Of a stretch of 5,375 bases of DNA, positions 1-4,852 are shown in pieces. The notes beneath the pieces were generated by a model. The model was not told where the DNA came from, ran no database searches, and saw only the letters and a program-made list of their open reading frames with translations. The DNA is from an uncultured Massilia sp. (GTDB taxonomy: Bacteria; Pseudomonadota; Gammaproteobacteria; Burkholderiales; Burkholderiaceae), in NCBI GenBank assembly GCA_946886065.1, contig CAMPHU010000294.1, forward strand, positions 1 to 5,375. The letters run 5' to 3'. The translations under genes and the position numbers were made by a program. Numbering within the stretch: the first letter of the stretch is position 1; every line of letters starts with the position of its first letter.

Positions 1-375
1 CTCGGCGATTTCCGACAGGATCTCGAGGTGTTGCTGGGTGACGTGGTCCGGAATCAGGAGGAAGAACAGCAGGCTGACCGGCTGGCCGTCCGGCGATTCG
101 AAGGGAATCGGCTCCTTCAGGCGCACGAAGGCGGCCAGCGGCGCCTTCAGGCTCTTGCTGCCCTTGATGCGGCCATGCGGAACGGCGACGCCGTGGCCCA
201 GGCCGGTCGAGCCGAGCCGCTCGCGCGCGAACAGGTTGTCCGACACGGTCGAGCGGGCGATGCCGCAGTTGTTCTCGAAGATCAGGCCGGCCTGCTCGAA
301 AGCACGCTTTTTGCTCGACACTTCAAGGTCGAGCTGCACGTTCTCGAGCGAGAGGATTTTGCTAAGATTGGTCAT
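1..375 (-). CDS. ptsN: PtsN, nitrogen PTS EIIA component (partial, C-terminus cut by the window edge)
   Basis: This is the first 125 residues of a PTS EIIA domain of the PtsN (EIIA-Ntr) type. The protein begins MTNLSKILSLENVQLDLEVS and reads without interruption to the left edge. The family's phosphorylation motif is present as GLGHGVAVPHGRI at residues 58-70. His67, in VPHG, aligns with the phosphorylated His73 of the E. coli protein, and His61 is the second conserved histidine. The later segment VSLLFFLLIPDHVTQQHLEIL (about residues 101-121) is the usual core strand and helix. Full-length members have about 150-165 residues, so roughly 25-40 are missing. PtsN accepts phosphate from NPr/HPr and regulates partners such as potassium transport and kinases in the cytoplasm. 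In Burkholderiales it normally lies between hpf and hprK; hprK would be off the left edge and hpf is not seen here. No convincing Shine-Dalgarno precedes the ATG at 375. Confidence 0.95.
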   Translation of the reverse strand, partial: MTNLSKILSLENVQLDLEVSSKKRAFEQAGLIFENNCGIARSTVSDNLFARERLGSTGLGHGVAVPHGRIKGSKSLKAPLAAFVRLKEPIPFESPDGQPVSLLFFLLIPDHVTQQHLEILSEIAE

Positions 376-417
376 GACAGTTGGTGCGATGCACAAGTGG
401 TGTGCTTGCGAGCACGC

Positions 418-446
418 ATTATAGGCCTGTTTCACAGCCGTGACAT
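418..446 (-). promoter_or_regulatory. sigma70-like promoter of ptsN
   Basis: On the minus strand a perfect TATAAT occupies 423-418. A 4-of-6 match to the -35 box (ATGTCA) occupies 446-441, with a 17-base spacer. Transcription would start near 411, giving a leader of about 36 bases before the ptsN ATG. A 5-base-pair hairpin (GTGCT/AGCAC, 402-415) lies at the very 5' end of that leader. The promoter would let ptsN be transcribed without any upstream gene. Confidence 0.6.
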
Positions 447-454
447 TCGATTTC

Positions 455-490
455 GCGTCCGTACCGGAAGCTCGCCGGACGCCCGTTTTT
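455..490 (+). terminator. Terminator-like hairpin with T-run, plus strand
   Basis: GCGTCCG at 455-461 pairs with CGGACGC at 476-482 to give a 7-bp GC-rich stem with a 14-base loop. CCG and five Ts (486-490) follow. That is the shape of a weak Rho-independent terminator reading to the right. No plus-strand gene lies upstream within the window, because ptsN runs the other way, so it would stop antisense or small-RNA transcription. It could also be chance in GC-rich DNA. Confidence 0.3.
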
Positions 491-602
491 CACTCGACGA
501 AACAGGGTGCTTGTCGTCTTGTTCCTCAGCTATTTTGAGACGCAATTTCCTTAATGAAATCCGACTGCAGGGCAGGCGAACGTACGCCCCTACCGCGTTC
601 CA

Positions 603-635
603 CCGACTTTTGAACGCGTTTTGCTCAAAAATCGG
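603..635. repeat. Imperfect 11-bp inverted repeat
   Basis: CCGACTTTTGA (603-613) faces TCAAAAATCGG (625-635), with 10 of 11 positions paired around an 11-base centre. The centre begins with the self-complementary AACGCGTT (613-620). No T-run follows on either strand, so it does not look like an intrinsic terminator. It may be an operator or part of a small structured RNA; I cannot assign it. Confidence 0.5.
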
Positions 636-679
636 GCAGTAACAAAAAGATCATTTCTAGCGTATCCGGATGATGACGG

Positions 680-701
680 TTTGGCCACGGCTGTGGCCAA
701 A
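680..701 (-). terminator. Perfect hairpin just downstream of queF, possible terminator without U-tract
   Basis: TTTGGCCAC (680-688) and GTGGCCAAA (693-701) form a perfect 9-bp stem with a 4-base loop (GGCT). On the minus strand it lies about 30 bases past the queF stop, where a terminator or a 3'-end stabilising hairpin would be expected. No T-run follows on the minus strand, so it is not a textbook intrinsic terminator. Confidence 0.45.
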
Positions 702-730
702 ATCGTACATTCTTTCCCTCTATCAAGCGT

Positions 731-1570
731 TTACTGACGGGCCGTACGCAAATTCGATGGCTTGCCGGTGCTGAAATTCGCACGCCAGGGGTTGATGTCG
801 AGGCCGCCGCGGCGGGTGTAGCGCGCATAGACCGCCAGCTTGGTCGGCTTGCACTGACGCAACACGTCCATGAAGATGCGCTCGACGCACTGCTCGTGGA
901 ATTCGTTGTGCTCGCGGAAGCCGATCAGGTATTTCAGCAGGCCTTCCTGGTCGATCTGCGGGCCCACGTAATGGATCTGCACGGTGCCCCAGTCCGGCTG
1001 GCCGGTGACCAGGCAGTTCGACTTGAGCAGGTGCGACACCAGGGTCTCCTCGACCGGCGCTTCCTCGTGGTTGGCGCTGAGCAGTTGCGGCGAAGGCACA
1101 TAGGCGTCGATCTCGACATCCAGGCGGTCGAGCAGGGTTCCCTCGAACTCGCCCATCCTGAGGCTGCCGAAGGCGTCCGGCGTGGTGAGCGCGACATGGA
1201 CCGGCGCGCCGAAGGCGTTCGACAGGTCTTCGCGCAGCAGCGCCAGCAGGGCGTCGGTGTTGGCCAGGCGGGTCTGGTTGAAGGAATTCAAATAGAGCTT
1301 GAAGGACTTGGACTCGACGATATTGGGCGAGTCGGCCGGCGCGCTGAAGGTGGCGATCGCCACCTGCGGCTTGCCGCGCATGTTCAGCCAGGACAGCTCG
1401 TAGGCGTTCCAGATATCGACCCCGAAAAAGGGCAGGGTGCCCGCCAGGCCCAGTTCCTCGCGCTTTTGCTGGCGCGGGATCGGGAACAGCAGTTCGGGCG
1501 CGTACTGGCTCTGGTAGGCAGCGGTTTTGCCAAGTGGCGATTGGTCAGGAGTATTCACTGGAGTATTCAT
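731..1570 (-). CDS. queF: QueF, NADPH-dependent 7-cyano-7-deazaguanine (preQ0) reductase
   Basis: QueF reduces the nitrile of preQ0 to the amine preQ1 with two NADPH in the cytoplasm, the step before queuosine is inserted into tRNA. The product is 279 residues, close to the 282 of the E. coli long (YqcD-type) form. The N-terminal half carries the QueF motif [16 protein letters not shown] (residues 86-101). The C-terminal half carries [11 protein letters not shown] (184-194), with catalytic Cys186 and Asp193. It also has the conserved [16 protein letters not shown] (218-233) and [16 protein letters not shown] (248-263). The start at 1570 was chosen because [20 protein letters not shown] fits family length. 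The upstream ATG at 1639 would add 23 unlike residues and begins against a hairpin. No good Shine-Dalgarno is visible for either. The gene follows ilvA on the same strand after 118 bases. Confidence 0.96.
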   Translation of the reverse strand: MNTPVNTPDQSPLGKTAAYQSQYAPELLFPIPRQQKREELGLAGTLPFFGVDIWNAYELSWLNMRGKPQVAIATFSAPADSPNIVESKSFKLYLNSFNQTRLANTDALLALLREDLSNAFGAPVHVALTTPDAFGSLRMGEFEGTLLDRLDVEIDAYVPSPQLLSANHEEAPVEETLVSHLLKSNCLVTGQPDWGTVQIHYVGPQIDQEGLLKYLIGFREHNEFHEQCVERIFMDVLRQCKPTKLAVYARYTRRGGLDINPWRANFSTGKPSNLRTARQ

Positions 1571-1640
1571 AGTCGTGCGAAAGGCGCTTGTGGCGCCCGC
1601 AGGATCGGCAGCCGTGGCGCCGACGCGTTCAACAATCATG

Positions 1641-1669
1641 TGCGGGCCGCGTTGGTAACGCAGCCCGCA
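1641..1669 (-). terminator. Strong hairpin between ilvA and queF
   Basis: On the minus strand the 13-position stem TGCGGGCTGCGTT / AACGCGGCCCGCA with a 3-base loop is fully paired, provided one U·G wobble is counted. It begins about 20 bases after the ilvA stop. On the plus strand the same position is a C/A mismatch, so the structure is better in the ilvA-queF transcript. Only a loosely T-containing stretch (CATGATTGTTG) follows, so it may attenuate or process the transcript rather than end it cleanly. Confidence 0.5.
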
Positions 1670-1688
1670 TCGGGTGTGCCTTGGCCGC

Positions 1689-3227
1689 TCAGGACCCCAG
1701 GAACAATTTATACACCGGATTGGCGCTCTCGTCCCAGTATCGGTAACCGAGCGTGGCGAGGAACTGCCGGAACTCCTCCATTTCGGCCTTCGGCACCTGC
1801 AGGCCGACCAGGATGCGGCCCACGTCGCCGCCCTGGTTCCGGTAGTGGAACAGCGAGATATTCCAGTTCGGCGCCATGCTTTCCAGGAAGCGCATCAGCG
1901 CGCCCGGACGTTCGGGGAATTCGAAGCGGTACAGCAACTCGTCCTGCGCCAGCATGCTTTTCCCGCCGACCAGGTGGCGGATGTGCAGCTTGGCCAGCTC
2001 GTCGTGGGTCAGGTCGAGGGTGCGGAAACCGTGCTCCTCGAAGGTACGCGCCAGCAGATGCGATTCGCTGCGGCTGCCGATCTGCGCGCCCACGAACACG
2101 TGGGCTTCGCGCGCGTCGCTGATGCGGTAGTTGAATTCGGTGACGTTGCGCGGCCCGACCAGCGAGCAGAAGCGGCGGAAGCTGCCGCGCTGCTCGGGGA
2201 TGGTGACCGCGAACACCGCTTCGCGCGACTCGCCCAGCTCGGCGCGTTCGGCCACGAAGCGCAGGCGGTCGAAGTTCATGTTGGCGCCGCAAGCGACCGC
2301 CACCAGGGTCTCGTTCTTCACCGGCTCGCGGTTCATCTGCGAACGTTCGACATAGGCCTTGGCGCCGGCCACCGCCAGCGCGCCGGCCGGCTCCAGGATG
2401 CTGCGGGTGTCCTGGAACACGTCCTGGATCGCCGCGCAGATGGCGTCGGTGTCGACCAGGATGATCTCGTCGACCACTTCCTTGGCCACGCGGAAGGTTT
2501 CCTCGCCCACCAGGCGCACCGCGGTGCCGTCCGAGAACAGGCCGACGTCGGGCAGGGTCACGCGCTCGCCCGCCTTGAGGCTGCGCGCCATCGCGTCCGA
2601 ATCCAGGGTCTGCACGCCGATCACCTTGATGTCCGGGCGTACCGCCTTGATGTAGGCGCCCACGCCGGCGACCAGGCCGCCGCCGCCGATGGCCACGAAG
2701 ACCGCGTGGATGGGGCCCGAATGCTGGCGCAGGATCTCCATGCCGATCGTGCCCTGGCCGGCGATCACGTCCGGATCGTCGAAGGGGTGGACGAAGGTCA
2801 GGCGCTGCTCCTTTTCCAGCAGCAGGGCGTGGTTGTAGGCGTCGGTGTAGGAATCGCCATGCAGCACCACTTCCACGCTGGCGCCGCCGCGCGCCTTGAC
2901 GGCGTCGATCTTCACCTGCGGGGTGGTGGTCGGCATCACGATCAGCGCGCGGCAGCCCAGGCGGCAGGCCGACAGGGCCACGCCCTGGGCATGGTTGCCG
3001 GCCGAGGCGCAGATCACGCCGCGCTTGAGCTGCTCGGCCGAGAGGTTCGCCATCTTGTTGTAGGCGCCGCGCAGCTTGAAGCTGAACACGCTCTGCATGT
3101 CCTCGCGCTTGAAGTAAATGCGGTTGCCCATGCGCTGGGACAGCGTGGGCGCCAGTTCCAGCGGCGTTTCCTCGGCCACGTCGTAGACGCGGGCGGTCAG
3201 GATTTTCTTGAGGTAGTCGGTAGTCAT
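1689..3227 (-). CDS. ilvA: IlvA, biosynthetic L-threonine ammonia-lyase (threonine deaminase)
   Basis: The enzyme deaminates L-threonine to 2-oxobutanoate with pyridoxal phosphate, the committed step of isoleucine synthesis in the cytoplasm. The product is 512 residues, against 514 in E. coli. The PLP lysine is Lys51 in [10 protein letters not shown] (49-58). [10 protein letters not shown] (75-84) and the glycine loop [12 protein letters not shown] (179-190), which holds the cofactor phosphate, are intact. Two C-terminal ACT-like regulatory domains follow, one from about 337 ([20 protein letters not shown]) and one from about 431 ([19 protein letters not shown]). This marks the long biosynthetic form, which in the family is inhibited by isoleucine and relieved by valine, rather than the short catabolic TdcB. 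The start at 3227 gives [20 protein letters not shown], the normal family N-terminus. No clear Shine-Dalgarno precedes it. The frame stays open far upstream, but that stretch is antisense to the next gene. Transcription probably starts in the divergent region near 3377. Confidence 0.97.
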   Translation of the reverse strand: MTTDYLKKILTARVYDVAEETPLELAPTLSQRMGNRIYFKREDMQSVFSFKLRGAYNKMANLSAEQLKRGVICASAGNHAQGVALSACRLGCRALIVMPTTTPQVKIDAVKARGGASVEVVLHGDSYTDAYNHALLLEKEQRLTFVHPFDDPDVIAGQGTIGMEILRQHSGPIHAVFVAIGGGGLVAGVGAYIKAVRPDIKVIGVQTLDSDAMARSLKAGERVTLPDVGLFSDGTAVRLVGEETFRVAKEVVDEIILVDTDAICAAIQDVFQDTRSILEPAGALAVAGAKAYVERSQMNREPVKNETLVAVACGANMNFDRLRFVAERAELGESREAVFAVTIPEQRGSFRRFCSLVGPRNVTEFNYRISDAREAHVFVGAQIGSRSESHLLARTFEEHGFRTLDLTHDELAKLHIRHLVGGKSMLAQDELLYRFEFPERPGALMRFLESMAPNWNISLFHYRNQGGDVGRILVGLQVPKAEMEEFRQFLATLGYRYWDESANPVYKLFLGS

Positions 3228-3355
3228 GGTCGGATAGCTGAAGTGAATGCCAAAGGATGCCGGCGGTCCGGGACGACGCGCACTGTTTGCCGGGAGGGTA
3301 GCCGTGGCATGCAGTACCGCACTACGACTTGAAGCACTGGGTGGCAGGCTGGTCG

Positions 3356-3373
3356 TATCGTGTCGTGACGATA
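3356..3373. promoter_or_regulatory. Operator-like palindrome TATCGT-N6-ACGATA
   Basis: TATCGTGTCGTGACGATA is a perfect 6-bp inverted repeat with a 6-base spacer. It overlaps the possible -35 box of the plus-strand yqaA promoter (3365-3370) and lies just downstream of the expected ilvA start site on the minus strand. A third TATCGT half-site lies at 3405-3410, on the far side of the shared -10 box. This spacing is typical of a dimeric regulator's site, but I cannot name the regulator. Confidence 0.4.
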
Positions 3374-3413
3374 AGTGAGGGTCATTATAATGGACGCTCA
3401 ACACTATCGTCCC
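3365..3413. promoter_or_regulatory. Face-to-face ilvA / yqaA promoter with a shared palindromic -10
   Basis: CATTATAATG (3383-3392) is self-complementary and gives a perfect TATAAT on both strands: plus 3386-3391 and minus 3389-3384. The best -35 candidates are weak. On the plus strand GTGACG at 3365-3370 matches 4 of 6 with a 15-base spacer. On the minus strand GGGACG at 3413-3408 matches 3 of 6 with an 18-base spacer. The minus promoter would give ilvA a leader of about 150 bases. The plus promoter would start near 3398, downstream of the ATG at 3390, so that transcript would have to use ATG 3426. Confidence 0.45.
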
Positions 3414-3929
3414 AGTCCACCCTCGATGATCGAAAACGCCGTCCTCTGGCTCCTGAATGTGCTCGCCGCGCCGACCGTGGGCCTGACGTCGGTATTTCTC
3501 ATCAGCTTCGTCTCGGCCACCCTGTTGCCGCTGGGCTCGGAACCGGCGGTGTTCGCGGTGGTCAAGGCCAATCCGGCGATGTTCTGGCCGGCCATCTTCG
3601 TGGCCACCGTCGGCAATACGCTGGGCGGGGCGGTGGACTACTTCGTCGGCTACCGCGCCAAGGTGGCCTTCGCCAAGGAACGCCAGAGCAGGTGGTTCGG
3701 CTGGCTCAAGAAGTACGGGGCCAAGACCATGCTGCTGTCCTGGGTGCCGGGGGTGGGGGATCCGCTGTGCACCCTGGCGGGGTGGCTGCATTTGCCGTTC
3801 TGGCCGAGCGTGATGTACATGGCGATCGGCAAGTTCATGCGCTATGTGACGATGACGGCGGTGCTGCTGTATATCCCGAACGGGTTCTGGAAGACGGTGG
3901 GGGAGTTCTTCGAGCGCCTCATCGGCTGA
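3390..3929 (+). CDS. yqaA: YqaA-family (DedA/SNARE-associated-like) inner-membrane protein
   Basis: This is a small hydrophobic membrane protein of the YqaA family, distantly related to DedA. Its role is not established and no enzyme activity can be assigned. From 3390 it has 179 residues. Family hallmarks are SATLLPLGSEP (42-52), VGNTLGGAVDYFVG (74-87) and KKYGAKTMLLSWVPGVGD (107-124), the last running into PLCTLAGWL (125-133). Hydrophobic segments lie at about 17-48, 63-87, 111-133 and 139-162. E. coli YqaA has about 142 residues and lacks most of the N-terminal extension seen here. The start is uncertain. ATG 3390 has a good Shine-Dalgarno (GAGGG, 3377-3381) with 8 bases of spacing. ATG 3426 lacks one but fits the family length and the TATAAT overlapping 3390, and would give 167 residues. 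The gene is divergent from ilvA, and a REP element begins 21 bases after its stop. Confidence 0.85.
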   Translation: MDAQHYRPSPPSMIENAVLWLLNVLAAPTVGLTSVFLISFVSATLLPLGSEPAVFAVVKANPAMFWPAIFVATVGNTLGGAVDYFVGYRAKVAFAKERQSRWFGWLKKYGAKTMLLSWVPGVGDPLCTLAGWLHLPFWPSVMYMAIGKFMRYVTMTAVLLYIPNGFWKTVGEFFERLIG

Positions 3930-3950
3930 CAATACCCGTTAGCTCTTGAA

Positions 3951-4034
3951 CGTCATCCCCGCGAAGGCGGGAACCCAAGTTTGCTCGCACGGCCACGCAC
4001 GCAAACTTGGCCCCCCGCCTTCGCGGGGGCGACG
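3951..4034. repeat. REP-type long inverted repeat (paired CCCGCGAAGGCGGG modules)
   Basis: Two arms, 3951-3984 and 4001-4034, pair almost fully around a 16-base centre. The outer part is CGTC/GACG, followed by CCCCGCGAAGGCGGG against CCCGCCTTCGCGGGG. Mismatches occur at 3972-3974, and then CCAAGTTTGC pairs with GCAAACTTGG. Each arm also contains its own small palindrome CCCGC-GAAG-GCGGG. From memory this matches the dispersed repeat that, when mis-translated, yields peptides like VIPAKAGTQ in many proteobacteria. Placed between yqaA and the next plus-strand gene, it would fold in RNA from either strand and could act as a terminator or 3'-end stabiliser. Confidence 0.88.
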
Positions 4035-4040
4035 GATAAT
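4035..4040 (+). promoter_or_regulatory. Possible -10 box for the flavin reductase gene
   Basis: GATAAT matches the -10 consensus at 5 of 6 positions and follows the REP element directly. It would place the transcription start about 20 bases before ATG 4069. The region where a -35 box should lie is the C/G-rich REP arm and shows no match, so this is weak. Confidence 0.25.
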
Positions 4041-4068
4041 AATGCGACGTCTGCCTCAGAGTTCAGCC

Positions 4069-4632
4069 ATGACACCTCGCATCCCCATCGACCTCGAAAA
4101 ATCCTACCGCCTCCTCAACCACGGCCCCACGGTCCTGGTCTCCAGCCACCACGCCGGCAAGGACAACGTGATGGCCGCCTCCTGGTCCATGCCGCTCGAC
4201 TTCAAGCCGCCCAAGGTCGCGGTCGTGATCGACAAGCGCACCCTGACCCGCCAGCTGGTCGAAGCCTCCGGCGAATTCGCGCTCAACATCCCCGCGCGCG
4301 CACTGGCGAAACTGACCGTGGACGTCGGATCGAGCTCCGGCCGCGACATCGACAAGTTCGCCGCCTACGGCGCCACCACCTTCAAAGGCGAGCAGGTCGC
4401 CGCGCCCCTGCTCGAAGGCTGCATCGCCTGGCTCGAATGCCGCCTGATTCCCGAGCCGCACATCCAGGAGACCTACGACCTGTTCCTGGGCGAAGTGGTC
4501 GCCGCCTGGGCCGACCCGGCTGCCTTCACGCATGGCCACTGGAATCCGGAGCAGGGTGGCCGCAGGAGCATCCATTACGTGGCCGGCGGGCACTTTTTCG
4601 AGACGGGCGCGGCCTTCGAAGTCAAGGACTAA
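4069..4632 (+). CDS. Flavin reductase-like domain protein (FMN-binding split-barrel family)
   Basis: The product is 187 residues and resembles the flavin reductase-like / DIM6-NTAB group, which binds FMN and often transfers electrons from NAD(P)H to flavin. The substrate and partner are unknown. Recognisable parts are the opening GPTVLVSSHHAGKDNVMAASW (19-39) and MPLDFKPPKVAVVIDKRTLT (41-60), the usual flavin-contact region of the barrel. These are followed by GEFALNIP (68-75), SSGRDIDKFAAYG (89-101), LLEGCIAWLECRL (114-126) and a late strand, YDLFLGEVVAAWAD (136-149). No signal peptide or membrane segment is visible, so it is probably cytoplasmic. The start at 4069 fits the family. Starting further upstream, at 4042 or 3946, would translate the REP element or add unlike residues. 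The Shine-Dalgarno is weak (CAGAG near 4056-4060). Nothing nearby identifies a partner oxygenase. Confidence 0.85.
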   Translation: MTPRIPIDLEKSYRLLNHGPTVLVSSHHAGKDNVMAASWSMPLDFKPPKVAVVIDKRTLTRQLVEASGEFALNIPARALAKLTVDVGSSSGRDIDKFAAYGATTFKGEQVAAPLLEGCIAWLECRLIPEPHIQETYDLFLGEVVAAWADPAAFTHGHWNPEQGGRRSIHYVAGGHFFETGAAFEVKD

Positions 4633-4702
4633 GCAGGGCGCGCAGACGCTATGGGATATGCCATTTTGCTCACCTGCCGAAAGCTTCGATGCACAGGTCG
4701 CC

Positions 4703-4714
4703 ATTTGTGCAAAT
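4703..4714. promoter_or_regulatory. ATTTG-TG-CAAAT palindrome in an AT-rich patch
   Basis: The 12 bases have perfect 5-bp arms around TG and lie in an AT-rich patch (about 4703-4750) within otherwise GC-rich DNA. A further ATTTGT follows at 4718-4723. The patch lies between the flavin reductase stop and the next gene's start, so it may be a regulator site, but no known consensus is claimed. Confidence 0.25.
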
Positions 4715-4807
4715 AAAATTTGTATAGACAGCGATAGTTCGATATTTCATTGCGGTACGGTCACTGGCGAAAATAGCCATTCCCCTGCGTGGTGCAGCGC
4801 AATAAGC

Positions 4808-4813
4808 TAGAAT
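4808..4813 (+). promoter_or_regulatory. Possible -10 box for the FAD-linked oxidoreductase gene
   Basis: TAGAAT matches the -10 consensus at 5 of 6 positions. It would start transcription near 4820, about 33 bases before the ATG at 4853. The -35 position (about 4785-4790, CTGCGT) matches poorly. No Shine-Dalgarno is visible before the ATG. Confidence 0.35.
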
Positions 4814-4852
4814 GGGCATCCTTCGGGCCAGTCCGACGTCGATCCGTATCCC

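Larger units (their letters stand above)
376..730. other. Intergenic region with inverted repeats, no gene recognised
   Basis: This 355-base gap between ptsN and the end of queF holds no coding region I can support. The open frames crossing it are extensions of antisense frames from the flanking genes. It is visibly richer in A and T than its surroundings. I see the ptsN promoter, a stem at 455-482 followed by TTTTT on the plus strand, a short ATTTC-N6-GAAAT repeat at 545-560, an imperfect 11-bp repeat at 603-635, and a 9-bp hairpin at 680-701. I find no tRNA-like cloverleaf or T-loop motif. An unrecognised small RNA cannot be excluded. Confidence 0.6.

Noticed and set aside
28..642. A 204-codon plus-strand frame across ptsN and the gap
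   Set aside because: Its first half is antisense to ptsN and the rest runs through the non-coding gap with no family resemblance or ribosome site.
376..730. tRNA, riboswitch or CRISPR array in the gap
   Set aside because: No T-loop motif, no regularly spaced direct repeats and no recognisable riboswitch core were found by eye.
896..2122. A 408-codon plus-strand frame opposite queF and the end of ilvA
   Set aside because: It spans two well-identified minus-strand genes and their gap, with no recognisable domain, so it is an antisense shadow.
1674..3332. A long plus-strand open frame (552 codons) opposite ilvA
   Set aside because: It lies fully antisense to a clear ilvA. Its product is low-complexity (rich in H, A, G, V, D, Q), as expected from the reverse of GC-rich codons.
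3228..3932. Upstream extension of the ilvA frame to 3932
   Set aside because: It is antisense to yqaA and unlike any IlvA N-terminus. The protein from 3227 already has the full family length.
3946..4068. N-terminal extension of the flavin reductase from ATG 3946
   Set aside because: It would translate the REP element (NVIPAKAGTQ-like peptide), a known annotation artefact. The family start fits ATG 4069.
4063..4704. A 213-codon minus-strand frame opposite the flavin reductase gene
   Set aside because: It is an antisense shadow with no domain signal; the plus-strand frame matches the family.
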